A stretch of DNA of 64,000 nucleotides from Beijerinckiaceae bacterium (lineage in GTDB: Bacteria > Pseudomonadota > Alphaproteobacteria > Rhizobiales > Beijerinckiaceae), in assembly GCA_024304885.1 (NCBI GenBank), contig JALJOM010000003.1, positions 1,708,110 through 1,772,109 of the forward strand, given 5' to 3'. This document shows, piece by piece, positions 17,329 to 27,057 of this stretch. How positions within the stretch are numbered: the first letter of the stretch is position 1; every line of letters begins with the position of its first letter. A program made the position numbers and the translations under genes. The notes beneath the pieces are model-generated. The model was not told the origin of the DNA. It worked only from the letters and a program-made list of their open reading frames with translations, and ran no database searches.

Positions 17329-18294
17329 ATGAGATCGACCGAACTGTCGAGATTTTCGGCGCAGCCTCTTGCTCGTTTCCGTGCTTGGGCGTTTGGAATT
17401 CGGTCTCGGCCGGCTTTGCGCTTCGTCGGTCTCGTGGGTGTCGCGGCCATGGCGCTTGGTGGTTGTGCCCAGCAGCCGGCCTATCAACGTACGACGCAAT
17501 CGAAGGAATATTTTCCGGGCTCGATCTACGGGAAGCCGAGCCCACGTGTGGTCGCCTATGGCGAGCCTGTGCCTCGAGGTGGTGGTTTCTACATGGTCGG
17601 AAAGCCTTATTCGGTCGCGGGCCGGATGTTTTTTCCGACAGAGAAGCCGCGTGTGACGACCGGCCTCGCGTCCTGGTATGGCGAAGCATTCCACGGGCGT
17701 CGGACTGCAAACGGCGAAATTTACGATTGCGACGCGATCACAGCGGCCCATCCGACGATGCCTTTGCCGAGCTATGCACGTGTCACGAACCTCGACAACA
17801 GCCGTTCCTTGGTCGTCCGAGTCAACGACCGCGGGCCCTTCCATGACAACCGCGTCTTGGATGTTTCGCGCAAGACAGCGGAAATCCTGGATTTTCATGG
17901 CACTGGAACATCGCGGGTCAAAGTCGAGTACATAGGTCCAGCGGGCCTCGACGGATCGGACGATAACAAGCTCCTCGCGACCCTGAGGATCGGCGCCCCG
18001 GCCGTCTTCGCCGAGCGAGACAACGCGTCGAACGTGGAAGTGGCGTCGTCGTCTCGGTCGTCCGCCTCTACCGTTACTGCAACGGCCGAAGAAACAAAGG
18101 GTATAGATCCAAGCACGCCAATTGTCCCGCGCCGCGAGGCGGTTGCGGAACATCGACCTGAACTCACGAGCAGCAAGGGCGTAGCCATTGCCGCGGTCGC
18201 GCCGCTCCCTCCGGTACGTCCCTACAATGTCGGAAGGCATGCGCCGTCCCGTGGGCCTGCTGCGACTCAGATGGCTCGCGTCGGGTCCCGATAG
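17329..18294 (+). CDS. rlpA: RlpA-type septal ring lytic transglycosylase lipoprotein
   Basis: Outer-membrane lipoprotein predicted to cleave denuded peptidoglycan glycan strands at the division site. The signal peptide ends in the lipobox LGGC near residue 46. The double-psi beta-barrel domain is visible from ASWYGEAFHGRRTANGE to VNDRGPFHDNRVLDVS, including the conserved His in AAHPTMPLPS. The C-terminal third is low-complexity, and no clear SPOR domain is seen, so septal targeting may rely on something else. It is followed 125 bases later by a D-Ala-D-Ala carboxypeptidase gene on the same strand, consistent with a wall-remodelling pair. Confidence 0.9.
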   Translation: MRSTELSRFSAQPLARFRAWAFGIRSRPALRFVGLVGVAAMALGGCAQQPAYQRTTQSKEYFPGSIYGKPSPRVVAYGEPVPRGGGFYMVGKPYSVAGRMFFPTEKPRVTTGLASWYGEAFHGRRTANGEIYDCDAITAAHPTMPLPSYARVTNLDNSRSLVVRVNDRGPFHDNRVLDVSRKTAEILDFHGTGTSRVKVEYIGPAGLDGSDDNKLLATLRIGAPAVFAERDNASNVEVASSSRSSASTVTATAEETKGIDPSTPIVPRREAVAEHRPELTSSKGVAIAAVAPLPPVRPYNVGRHAPSRGPAATQMARVGSR

Positions 18295-18419
18295 GCCGGC
18301 GCCGTCGCATTGATTTCGCGCGACATATATTGCACATTCTCGGCCGAGTAGGCGAAGCGTCCATATCGGCAAGGTGGCTTCACGGCGAATGCCGAAACGA
18401 CCGCCGCGAGAGACCCGGA

Positions 18420-19658
18420 ATGGCCCATGACCTCAGCAATGCGCATGGACGCGATCGGCCTGTGTCTTCCGGTTTGCGCTCGGCGGGGCGACTGACTGGC
18501 CGCGGATTTCTGGCTGCCGCCTTGACGTGCGCTTGGACCGCGACTGCCTCTGCGCAAGCAGTCCAAACGAGCGTGCCGCACGCGATTCTGATCGATTTCG
18601 CGACAAGTAGCGTCCTGTTCGAAAAAGAGGCCGACGCACCCGTCGTTCCGGCATCGACGGTAAAGATCATGACCGCCGAGATCGTCTTTCACGAGCTCAG
18701 CCTCGGCCATATGAAGCTCGACGACCAGTTTCCGATCAGTGAAGCAGCTTGGCGCCTCGGCGGAGCTCCCTCTCGCGGATCGTCCATGTTCGCATCCGTC
18801 AACAGCCGAGTTCGAGTCGAGGACTTGCTACGAGGACTCGCAGTCGTATCGGGAAACGATGCCGCGATCGCGCTCGCGGAAGGCATCAGCGGATCGGAAG
18901 GCGCCTTCGCGACGATGATGACGAAGCGCGCGCGCGAGCTCGGCATGAAAAGCTCGACCTTTACCAATTCGTGGGGCAGGGGAGACCCGGAGCAGAAGGT
19001 CACGCCCAGAGACATGGTGATCCTTGCGGATCACGTGATTCGAACGTATCCGGACTTCTACAAATACTTCGCGGAAAAGGAATTCACCTGGAACAAGATC
19101 AAGCAGACAAACCGAAATCCGCTCTTGAGCATGAGCATCGGTGCCGACGGGATCAAGACCGGCAATATCGACGCGAGCGGATTTGGCCTCGTCGGGTCCG
19201 CGGTCCAAAACGGCCAAAGATTGATCCTCGCCCTATATGGCGCGCAAAGCGCCAAGGAGCGTGCCGCTGAAGCCATGAAGCTTTTGCTTTGGGGATTTCG
19301 CTCGTTCGAGACGAGGACCGTCTTCAAGGCCGGGGAGGCAATCGGCAAGGCGAAGGTCTATGGCGGGAACATATCCGATGTGCCACTCTCTGCCGTGTCC
19401 GACGTGCAAGTTCTGGTTCCTCGGACATCACCCGAAAGGCTGACCGGCAAGATCGTCTTTCTCGGGCCTCTGATCGCCCCAGTCGAGGCGGGCAAGAAGG
19501 TCGGTCGGCTCGAAATTTCACGCGGATCGACGGTGATCCTCGATGTGCCGCTCGTAACTGCCGGCTCGGCGGAAACAGGTGCGCTTCCGCGCCGGGCCAT
19601 CGACGCGGGGTTCGAATATGCGGGGGCCATTATTCGAAAGTTCCTGGCCAAGCCATGA
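18420..19658 (+). CDS. D-alanyl-D-alanine carboxypeptidase (penicillin-binding protein)
   Basis: Serine peptidase that trims the terminal D-Ala of peptidoglycan stem peptides in the periplasm. Motifs: catalytic STVK at residues 79-82, SGN in VVSGNDAA, and KTG in GIKTGN, in normal spacing, plus a C-terminal PBP5-like beta domain and a terminal amphipathic helix. A signal peptide ends near ATASAQA. The start was placed at ATG 18420; the open frame upstream has no conserved residues. Its stop codon overlaps the tmk start (ATGA), an arrangement common in alphaproteobacteria. Confidence 0.93.
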   Translation: MAHDLSNAHGRDRPVSSGLRSAGRLTGRGFLAAALTCAWTATASAQAVQTSVPHAILIDFATSSVLFEKEADAPVVPASTVKIMTAEIVFHELSLGHMKLDDQFPISEAAWRLGGAPSRGSSMFASVNSRVRVEDLLRGLAVVSGNDAAIALAEGISGSEGAFATMMTKRARELGMKSSTFTNSWGRGDPEQKVTPRDMVILADHVIRTYPDFYKYFAEKEFTWNKIKQTNRNPLLSMSIGADGIKTGNIDASGFGLVGSAVQNGQRLILALYGAQSAKERAAEAMKLLLWGFRSFETRTVFKAGEAIGKAKVYGGNISDVPLSAVSDVQVLVPRTSPERLTGKIVFLGPLIAPVEAGKKVGRLEISRGSTVILDVPLVTAGSAETGALPRRAIDAGFEYAGAIIRKFLAKP

Positions 19659-20365
19659 CGATTGTCGCGCAGGATTCGCAGATGCGATCGCCGGTGCGGC
19701 GCGGAGCGTTCATTACGCTCGAAGGCGGGGAGGGGGCGGGGAAATCGACGCAAGCTCGCCACATCCTCCAGCGGCTTCGGGAAATGCGCATCGCGGCCGT
19801 CGGCACGCGCGAGCCGGGCGGATCGCCTGACGCCGAGACGTTACGCAAGCTCCTCCTTTCCGGCGACGCCGAGGCTCTCGGGCCGGCCGCAGAAGCGATC
19901 CTCTTCGCCGCGGCGCGGATCGATCATGTCGACAAGAAGATTGCGCCGGCGCTCGCGGCGGGGACCTTCGTCGTGTGCGATCGATTCGCGGATTCGACCC
20001 GGGCCTATCAAGGGGCGACAGGCAGGCTCGATCCGCGTTTTCTTCGCGCGCTCGACCGCGTTGCGCTCGACGAGCTTCGCCCGGACCTTACGGTGATCCT
20101 AGACCTGCCTGTCGAAGAGGCGCGTGCCAGATCAGCAGCGCGCCGGAACGACAACCTCGGTGATCGAGATCGTTTCGAACGTGAAGGCCTCGGTTTTCAC
20201 CAGACCATTCGCGAGGCATACTTGTCGATTGCGGCCGAGGAACCCGGGCGCTGCGTCGTCATCGACGCGCGCGGAACGGAGGCGGAGGTCTCTCGGGCGA
20301 TCTGGGCGACGATCTCCCGTCGCGTCCTGCGTAAGCCCGCTGCCGAATCGGCCCATGGCCCCTAG
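19655..20365 (+). CDS. tmk: Thymidylate kinase
   Basis: Phosphorylates dTMP to dTDP for DNA synthesis. The 236-residue protein has the P-loop GGEGAGKS at residues 24-31, the substrate motif DRFADSTRAYQG, and a lid region RNDNLGDRDRFE. The N-terminus is about 15 residues longer than usual. It starts inside the stop of the carboxypeptidase gene and its end overlaps holB by 11 bases, so dac-tmk-holB appear translationally coupled. Confidence 0.95.
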   Translation: MTIVAQDSQMRSPVRRGAFITLEGGEGAGKSTQARHILQRLREMRIAAVGTREPGGSPDAETLRKLLLSGDAEALGPAAEAILFAAARIDHVDKKIAPALAAGTFVVCDRFADSTRAYQGATGRLDPRFLRALDRVALDELRPDLTVILDLPVEEARARSAARRNDNLGDRDRFEREGLGFHQTIREAYLSIAAEEPGRCVVIDARGTEAEVSRAIWATISRRVLRKPAAESAHGP

Positions 20366-21467
20366 GCTACAAGCGCCGGACTCTGTCGAACGTGTCGCCG
20401 AGGCCGACCGCTTCGGCGATACGCCACACCCGCGCGAGAGCTTCGCGTTTTTCGGTCATCTCGCGACCGAGGCAGCACTGCTCGAGCTTTATCGCTCCGG
20501 TGACCTGCCACACGCCCTCCTGATCGAGGGACCACCCGGTATCGGCAAGGCGACGCTCGCCTGGCGCCTCGCGCGTTTCCTCCTGGCGCACCCGGATCCC
20601 GCGACTCGGGAGCGGAGCGAGGCCGGCAGTCTTATTGTCCCGCCCGACCACCCGGTGGCGCGGCAGGTCGTGGCTCTCTCGCATCCGGATCTGATCCTCC
20701 TCCGTCGCGCATGGAACGCAAAAGAGCACAAGCTCTTCAACGAGATCCGAGTGGACGACATCCGCAAGGCCGCGCAGATGTTTCGCCAATCGACTGGTCG
20801 CGGCGGCTTCAGGATTTGTATTCTGGACTGCGCCGACGATCTTAATGCGGAAAGCGCGAACGCAATGCTGAAGATCATCGAAGAACCGCCGCCGCGGTCC
20901 TTGTTCCTGCTTGTTGCGCATAGGCCTGCTCGCGTCTTGCCGACCATCCGATCGCGCTGCAGAAGAATTTCGATGAAGCCGCTCGGTGCCTGCGATATTT
21001 CCGACATCATCGGGATGCTCGGTTCCCCATGGTCGGATGTATCCGATTCCGAGCGGCAGGCTGCGGCCGCCATGGCACATGGGTCGCTCCACGATGCATT
21101 GCGACGCCTCGGCGGGAGTGGAACGCGAATTGGCATGCTCCTCGACGACATGATGGCTGGCTTGCCTCATCTCGACTGGAATAAGGTTCATGCCATAGCA
21201 GACCGTGTCGCACGGCCGGACGGCGCCCAAGATTTCGACACGCTGCTTCTTGCGGCGTTCGATTGGCTCGATCGGACGCTTGCTCGAGAGTGCGAAGCGG
21301 GGCAGGGCGCGCGTATCGAGAGCATCGCGAGCTATGCGGCGGTTTGGGAAGCAGCTGCCGGCCTGTCACGTCGGATGGCGGCCTTCAATCTCGACAAGAG
21401 GTCCGTTGTTTTGGCAATCTTCGCCGAGCTAGCCGCTGCCGCAAGGGGCGTCTCGATCTCGCATTAA
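20355..21467 (+). CDS. holB: DNA polymerase III subunit delta'
   Basis: Clamp-loader subunit of the replicative polymerase. The 370-residue protein has an AAA+ domain with a P-loop-like GPPGIGKA at residues 59-66, the conserved FNEIRVDDIRK and NAMLKIIEEPP blocks, and SRC near the sensor region (RSRCRR). The four-cysteine zinc module found in many delta' proteins is not present. The ATG at 20355 was chosen from the conserved N-terminus; it overlaps the end of tmk, its usual partner. Confidence 0.93.
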   Translation: MAPRLQAPDSVERVAEADRFGDTPHPRESFAFFGHLATEAALLELYRSGDLPHALLIEGPPGIGKATLAWRLARFLLAHPDPATRERSEAGSLIVPPDHPVARQVVALSHPDLILLRRAWNAKEHKLFNEIRVDDIRKAAQMFRQSTGRGGFRICILDCADDLNAESANAMLKIIEEPPPRSLFLLVAHRPARVLPTIRSRCRRISMKPLGACDISDIIGMLGSPWSDVSDSERQAAAAMAHGSLHDALRRLGGSGTRIGMLLDDMMAGLPHLDWNKVHAIADRVARPDGAQDFDTLLLAAFDWLDRTLARECEAGQGARIESIASYAAVWEAAAGLSRRMAAFNLDKRSVVLAIFAELAAAARGVSISH

Positions 21468-21645
21468 TTCAATTATATCAAAGCAAAATATGTTAATATT
21501 AATGTTTCGCATGGTCTCACCGTGAGGTGCTTTTCGAGCTTTGTTGGTTGGCATGGTTGCTCTTCGAGCAATGGTGCAGCGCCACAGTTTCATGGTATGA
21601 CCCGCGCGCCGATCGAACCGCACTGTTTTTCGGGTTTTGGAGTCG

Positions 21646-23205
21646 ATGAGTGACGCGCGGTCCTACTACATCACAACCGCCATTCCGTACGCGAACGGTG
21701 CACCGCACATCGGCCATGCCTACGAGCGCATAGCAACCGATGCGATTGCCCGCTTCAAGCGGCTCGACGGACACGACGTTCTATTCGTCACCGGCATGGA
21801 CGAGCATGGCCTGAAAATGCAGCAGACCGCAGCGCGCGAAGGCTTGACGCCGCAGCAGCTCGCGGATCGCACTGCGGCGCAGTTCGCTTCTTTGGGAGCC
21901 GCCCTCGACGCACCGGCAGACGACATCGTCCGTACGACGCAAGAGCGCCATCACCTCGCGGCTCGAGAGATCTGGGCGCGGATGGCAGCGGCGGGCGATA
22001 TATTCCTATCGAAGTATCCCGGCTGGTACTCGGTGCGCGACGAAGCGTTCTTCGATGAAGCCGAGCTTGTTTCGGGCCCTGACGGGACGCGGTTCGCCCC
22101 GACGGGCGCCCCTGTCGAATGGGTCGAGGAGGAGAGCTATTACTTCAGGCTCTCGGCCTATCGCGACCGATTGCTCGCACATTTCCGGGACCATCCGGAA
22201 TTCGTGACTCCGGAAAAATACCTCAATGAAATCATTGCTTTCGTGGAGCGAGGCCTGAATGATCTCTCGATCAGCCGGTCGACCTTCGATTGGGGCATTC
22301 CCGTGCCCGGCGACCCGAAGCATGTCATGTATGTCTGGGTCGATGCATTGACCAACTACTTGACGGGCACCGGGTTCCCGGACCCGGAGGCACCGAGCAG
22401 GGCATTTTGGCCAGCCGATGCCCATGTCATCGGGAAGGATATTACGCGCTTCCACGCAATCTATTGGCCAGCCTTCCTGATGTCTGCAGGATTACCTTTG
22501 CCGAAGCAGGTCGTCGTCCATGGATTCTTGTTCAACCGCGGCGAGAAAATGTCGAAGTCCGTCGGCAACGTGATCGATCCCTTCGAGCTTGCCGCCCTCT
22601 ACGGCACCGATCAGCTTCGCTATTTTCTGTTGCGCGAGGTGCCGTTCGGGCAGGACGGCAATTACTCGCACGAAGCAATCGTCGCGAGAATCAATGCGGA
22701 TCTCGCCAACGACCTCGGGAACCTGGCGCAGCGATCCTTGTCGATGCTCGCCAAGAATTGCGGCGGCCGGCTACCAGCACCCGCGGAGCTGACCGGGGAG
22801 GATCGGGAAATCCTCTGCCAAGCCACGGCGCTCGCGCAAAAATCTCGCGCATCGATGCGAGAGTTCGCGCTGCATGCCGTGCTCGCCGAAATTTGGCGCG
22901 TGATCGCAGACGCGAACCGCTATTTCGCGGCGCAGGAGCCTTGGGTGAAGAAAAAGTCGGATCCCACGCGCATGGCGACGATTCTTTACGTTACAGCCGA
23001 AGTCCTGCGCATGATCGGGATCACGGCACAGCCGTTCATGCCGACGGCGATGACCAGGCTTCTCGATCTCCTGGGCGTCGCGACGGACGCTCGAACTCTC
23101 GCGGACAGCGAGGTTTTGGAGGCACTTGCGCCGGGGACATGCCTGCCGGAGCCGACGGCGCTCTTTCCACGCTTCGTCGAAGCCGAACGGGACGCCACGG
23201 GCTGA
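21646..23205 (+). CDS. metG: Methionyl-tRNA synthetase
   Basis: Charges tRNA-Met. The 519-residue class I synthetase has HIGH as PHIGH at residues 20-24 and KMSKS at 301-305, and lacks the four-cysteine zinc knuckle and the C-terminal tRNA-binding domain, as expected of the short alphaproteobacterial form. ATG 21646 follows GGAG. The 178 bases upstream are unusually A+T-rich (around 21465-21510) and probably hold a promoter, even though holB precedes it in the same direction. Confidence 0.96.
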   Translation: MSDARSYYITTAIPYANGAPHIGHAYERIATDAIARFKRLDGHDVLFVTGMDEHGLKMQQTAAREGLTPQQLADRTAAQFASLGAALDAPADDIVRTTQERHHLAAREIWARMAAAGDIFLSKYPGWYSVRDEAFFDEAELVSGPDGTRFAPTGAPVEWVEEESYYFRLSAYRDRLLAHFRDHPEFVTPEKYLNEIIAFVERGLNDLSISRSTFDWGIPVPGDPKHVMYVWVDALTNYLTGTGFPDPEAPSRAFWPADAHVIGKDITRFHAIYWPAFLMSAGLPLPKQVVVHGFLFNRGEKMSKSVGNVIDPFELAALYGTDQLRYFLLREVPFGQDGNYSHEAIVARINADLANDLGNLAQRSLSMLAKNCGGRLPAPAELTGEDREILCQATALAQKSRASMREFALHAVLAEIWRVIADANRYFAAQEPWVKKKSDPTRMATILYVTAEVLRMIGITAQPFMPTAMTRLLDLLGVATDARTLADSEVLEALAPGTCLPEPTALFPRFVEAERDATG

Positions 23206-23248
23206 TGCCGACCGCCTATGACCGAATTGTCACGATCCGAGGGACGAG

Positions 23249-24052
23249 ATGTTGATCGACAGTCATTGCCACTTGGATTTCCCGGATTTTGCTCCCGAAC
23301 TCGATGCGGTCGTCGAGCGTGCCCGCATCGCCGGGATATCGCGCATGATCACGATCTCGACGCGGGTCGACCGATTCGCCGAGGTCGTCGCGCTAGCGGA
23401 GGCCTACCCAGAGGTTTTTTGCACTGTCGGCACCCACCCCGACCATGTCCTCGAGGAACCGGGAGTAACCGCCGACCGCCTCATCGACCTCGCGCAGCAT
23501 TCGAAATGCGTCGGAATCGGCGAGACCGGCCTCGATTACCATTACGACAAGGTTCCGCACGATGTTGCCCAGCGCGCGTTCCGGACCCACATCGAGGCTG
23601 CCAGGCGGAGTGGCCTGCCCCTCGTCATTCATGCCCGCGACGCCGACAGCGACATGGCCGCAATCCTACGCGAGGAAATGGCGTCCGGGCGGTTCAAGGC
23701 GCTGCTGCATTGCTTCACGGCCTCACGCGCGTTGGCGGAGGCCGCGCTTACACTCGGGCTCTACATCTCGTTTTCCGGCATCGTGACCTTCAAGAAGTCC
23801 GACGAGCTTCGCGAGATCGCTCGCGACGTCCCGCTCGACCGCCTGATCGTCGAGACCGATGCGCCGTTCCTTGCTCCCGTTCCGCATCGGGGCAAGCGCA
23901 ACGAACCGGCTTTCGTTGCTGCCACCGCGACCGCACTCGCGGGTCTCAAAGGCATTTCGACCGATGAGCTAGCCGAAAAAACGACTTCCAATGTGCTGGC
24001 GTTATTCAATAAAATGGTTCCGCCGTCGAATGTCCGCAGGTGCGCTGCATGA
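23249..24052 (+). CDS. TatD-family metal-dependent hydrolase
   Basis: Predicted metal-dependent nuclease of the amidohydrolase fold. The metal ligands are visible as His6 and His8 in DSHCHLDF, the glutamate in GETGLDYHY, histidines in VIHARD and LHCF, and the aspartate in VETDAPFLAP. Length 267 residues is normal. The position after metG and before an MBL-fold hydrolase is conserved in alphaproteobacteria. Its stop overlaps the start of the next gene (ATGA). Confidence 0.93.
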   Translation: MLIDSHCHLDFPDFAPELDAVVERARIAGISRMITISTRVDRFAEVVALAEAYPEVFCTVGTHPDHVLEEPGVTADRLIDLAQHSKCVGIGETGLDYHYDKVPHDVAQRAFRTHIEAARRSGLPLVIHARDADSDMAAILREEMASGRFKALLHCFTASRALAEAALTLGLYISFSGIVTFKKSDELREIARDVPLDRLIVETDAPFLAPVPHRGKRNEPAFVAATATALAGLKGISTDELAEKTTSNVLALFNKMVPPSNVRRCAA

Positions 24053-24846
24053 GTCTCGCAGTCACGATTCTAGGCTGCGGTTCTTCCGGAGGGGTGCCGC
24101 GAGTCGGCCAGGGCTGGGGCGCCTGCGATCCGAGCAACCCCAAGAATCGTCGGCGACGATGCTCGATCTATGTTGAGCGCGAGAACGAAGCCGGCGCCAA
24201 GACTCGGGTACTCGTCGATTGCTCCCCGGATCTCCGAGAGCAATTGCTCGCTTGCGGAATTACTCGTCTCGACGCGATCCTGCTGACACATCCTCATGCG
24301 GACCACACGCACGGGATCGACGACGTTCGGCCGCTCGTCATCATGGCCCGAAGGAAAATCGACCTGCATATGGATGAAGGGACGTCGGCCCGAGTGCGGG
24401 CAACCTTCGGCTATATTTTCGAGACCCCGATCGGAAGCCAATATCCGGCCCTTCTAAACGAGCATCGTCTCGTCGCCGGAAACATGGTCCGTATCGACGG
24501 ACTCGGCGGCCCCATCGAGGCCTTGCCGTTTCGCCTCGAGCACGGTGAAATCGACGCGCTCGGGTTCCGCTTCGAGACCATCGCCTATTCACCTGATCTC
24601 AATGCCATTCCCGAGGAAAGCCTCGGTTACCTCGAGAATCTCGACCTCTGGATCGTCGACGCCTTGCGGTACACACCACACCCGAGCCATTTTTGCTTGA
24701 GCGAGACCTTGCGTTGGATCGAGCGGCTGCGGCCCAAGCGCGCGATCCTGACCAACCTTCATATCGATCTCGACTTCGATCGCCTCGCTGGAGAGCTTCC
24801 TCCGAATGTCACGCCGGCCTACGACGGGCTCCAGGTTGCCGTATAG
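24049..24846 (+). CDS. MBL-fold metallohydrolase, PhnP-like
   Basis: Metallo-beta-lactamase-fold phosphodiesterase-like protein of 265 residues. The metal-binding motif HPHADHTHG lies near residue 82, with further ligands expected in LEHGE and in ALRYTPHPSH. The N-terminus TILGCGSSGGVPRVG is typical of the PhnP/RNase Z-like group that sits beside tatD. The substrate is unknown; a cyclic phosphodiester is a reasonable guess from the family. The start ATG overlaps the tatD stop. Confidence 0.9.
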   Translation: MSLAVTILGCGSSGGVPRVGQGWGACDPSNPKNRRRRCSIYVERENEAGAKTRVLVDCSPDLREQLLACGITRLDAILLTHPHADHTHGIDDVRPLVIMARRKIDLHMDEGTSARVRATFGYIFETPIGSQYPALLNEHRLVAGNMVRIDGLGGPIEALPFRLEHGEIDALGFRFETIAYSPDLNAIPEESLGYLENLDLWIVDALRYTPHPSHFCLSETLRWIERLRPKRAILTNLHIDLDFDRLAGELPPNVTPAYDGLQVAV

Positions 24847-25380
24847 CTCCAGCGTCACGGCAAGGAATAGGCACAAGTGATTGATACAAGGAATGGCCGT
24901 CGCTCGACGCGACCACTCATCTCGTTCCATAATCTCTCTTATGCGAATCTCGCGCCTCGCTCTGTCCTAGGAAGATCGAAAGTGATCCGGTGCCCGAGAT
25001 CCGGCGCCATTGTGTCGCGCCATTGCGACGTCGGTTGATATTTGCGGATTCGTGGGCACTGCCGCATTTTGCGCGTGCTTTTCGATGCGAACTGCTTCAC
25101 ACTGCAGCGTCGAAAGTGGGTGTGGCCGGATCGCTTGTCGCGGCAGCGTCTGGGAATGCCCGGGGTCAGTTTCGGTTATTGCGGAACGAATACTCGTGGA
25201 AACAACACGATCGGCGTGAGTCTGGCTAGCACCGGTTGGTTGCTGGCCTTTTCGCTTAGGCGAAGGTACAATATGTAAATGGCCGACGAGACGTGAGAGG
25301 CAGCGCGAGCATTGCGCCGAGCAAGGAACGCGCGTGCTCGAGCCTCGGGGGCAGCGTAGGCGGATACGAGCAGGCAGGTC
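24847..25380. other. Long leader/intergenic region upstream of the cold-shock gene
   Basis: More than 500 bases without a supported gene. It should contain the promoter and possibly a long untranslated leader of the cold-shock gene, as is known for such genes. A pyrimidine-rich stretch (about 24935-24965) is visible, but no clear terminator after the MBL gene. Confidence 0.45.
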
Positions 25381-26031
25381 ATGAGCAAAGGTAGAGACTT
25401 CAGGGGACCCAAGAAGCGTGGCTTCGATGACGATGGGCCCTCGCCCTATGATTCGCCGCGGCCGTCGAGGACACCACGTTCGAGCTTCGGCGGAAGCGGT
25501 CCGGACATGCTTCCTCCGGCGACGGGGCCGTCGACCGACGCCGTCGTCAAGTGGTTCAAGGGCGACAAAGGCTTCGGTTTCGTCGAGTTGAGCAACGGAT
25601 CCGGGGATGCCTTCTTGCACATCGGCGCTCTTCAAGCCGCCGGCTACGACACGGTGCCCCCCGGAGCCAAATTGAAGGTCCAGGTCACGAACAGCGTCAA
25701 AGGCGCTCAAGTTGCGCGCGTCCTCGAGGTCGATACGACGGGCGCTGCGGAACGTGCCCCACCGTCGCGTTCGTTCGGCGATTCGCCGCGCGCGCCGCGA
25801 CGGACCCCCGACCCGTCGACTGCCGTTTCGGTCACGGGAACCGTCAAGTGGTTCGACGATAACAAGGGCTTCGGCTTTGTTCAGTCGAACGACGGCGGCA
25901 AGGACGTATTCGTTCATATTTCAATTCTCGCTCCTTCCGGCATCCAGCACCTCGCGGAAGGCCAACCGGTCACGATGAGGGTCGTCGATACGCCGAAAGG
26001 CCGCGAGGCCCTCTCGATCTCGCTCGATTGA
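25381..26031 (+). CDS. Double cold-shock-domain protein
   Basis: RNA/DNA-binding protein of 216 residues with two cold-shock domains. The first, near residues 54-117, has KGFGFVEL and DAFLHIG as RNP1- and RNP2-like motifs; the second, near 151-216, has TVKWFDDNKGFGFVQ and DVFVHIS. A charged, proline- and arginine-rich N-terminal tail of about 50 residues and a similar linker join them. Two-domain forms are typical of rhizobia and often respond to cold or stationary phase. ATG 25381 follows CAGGTC. Confidence 0.93.
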   Translation: MSKGRDFRGPKKRGFDDDGPSPYDSPRPSRTPRSSFGGSGPDMLPPATGPSTDAVVKWFKGDKGFGFVELSNGSGDAFLHIGALQAAGYDTVPPGAKLKVQVTNSVKGAQVARVLEVDTTGAAERAPPSRSFGDSPRAPRRTPDPSTAVSVTGTVKWFDDNKGFGFVQSNDGGKDVFVHISILAPSGIQHLAEGQPVTMRVVDTPKGREALSISLD

Positions 26032-26185
26032 GCTCGCCGCAGGCTCGGCACATCGACGAAAGCGCGCCTCGCGGACGACCCGCGAGCCGCGACTCCTCCC
26101 ACTTGCTCGTGGCGCCGACCTTCGGATGACCGGACCTGGTCGCGAGGAGAGGCATCTCGTCCTCGAACCTGGTTTGTCCCGTCGC

Positions 26186-27049
26186 ATGAAGCCGTCTCGC
26201 GACATCGCCCGGTTGATCGAGGTCATGGCGGCGCTTCGAACTCCGGATACCGGCTGCCCCTGGGACCTCGCACAGACATTCGAGACGATCGTCCCTTACA
26301 CGATCGAAGAGGCCTACGAGGTCGCGGATGCCGTCGCACGGCGAGATTACCAGGATCTCCGGGAGGAACTCGGCGACCTCCTGCTTCAGGTCGTGTTCCA
26401 GGCTCGGTTGGCCGAAGAGCTCGGATATTTCGACTTCGGTGCCGTCGTCGAGGCAATCACGGATAAGATGATCCGGCGTCACGCTCATGTCTTCGGCGAC
26501 ATGCGCGGCCAATCGGTCGAGGAGATCGAAAGCCTTTGGGCGAAGGTCAAGGCCGAGGAAAAATCTGCGAGATCGGTCCGCCGCGGCGAGAACGGCCTCG
26601 CTGATGGCGACGGTGGCAGATCGGGCGACGGCCCTTCGAGCCGAGGCCTTCTCGACGATGTCACGCTTGCCCTGCCCGGCTTGACCCGAGCCGTGAAATT
26701 GCAAGACCTGGCCGCAACGGTCGGGTTCGATTGGAATGACCCGCGGCTTGTCCTGGCGAAGATTCGTGAGGAAACCGACGAGGTCGAGTCGGCTCTCGAT
26801 GCCGAGGACAGAGAGGCTGTGACCGACGAGATCGGCGATCTCTTCTTCGCGGTGGCCAACCTCGCCCGTCATTTGCGAGTGGATCCAGAGGCCGCTGTTC
26901 GTCGAGCCAACGACAAGTTCGAGCAGCGGTTTCGCCACATCGAACGTGAGCTCGAGCGTGCAGGTCGTGACTGCCGAAGCGCAACCCTGGAAGAAATGGA
27001 CGCGCTTTGGAACGAGGCGAAGCAGCGTGAGCTGGGGAACGCGTCCTGA
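26186..27049 (+). CDS. mazG: Nucleoside triphosphate pyrophosphohydrolase
   Basis: Hydrolyses NTPs and dNTPs to monophosphates and pyrophosphate. Two MazG domains are present: the first with CPWDLAQTFETIVPYTIEEA and ELGDLLLQVVF, the second with EETDEVESAL and DEIGDLFFAVANLARH (the EExxE ... ExxD metal site). ATG 26186 gives the usual N-terminus MKPSRDIARL; an in-frame ATG at 26126 would add 20 residues. It converges on hflX with an 8-base gap, a neighbourhood shared with other alphaproteobacteria. Confidence 0.93.
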   Translation: MKPSRDIARLIEVMAALRTPDTGCPWDLAQTFETIVPYTIEEAYEVADAVARRDYQDLREELGDLLLQVVFQARLAEELGYFDFGAVVEAITDKMIRRHAHVFGDMRGQSVEEIESLWAKVKAEEKSARSVRRGENGLADGDGGRSGDGPSSRGLLDDVTLALPGLTRAVKLQDLAATVGFDWNDPRLVLAKIREETDEVESALDAEDREAVTDEIGDLFFAVANLARHLRVDPEAAVRRANDKFEQRFRHIERELERAGRDCRSATLEEMDALWNEAKQRELGNAS

Positions 27050-27057
27050 AAGCGGGT

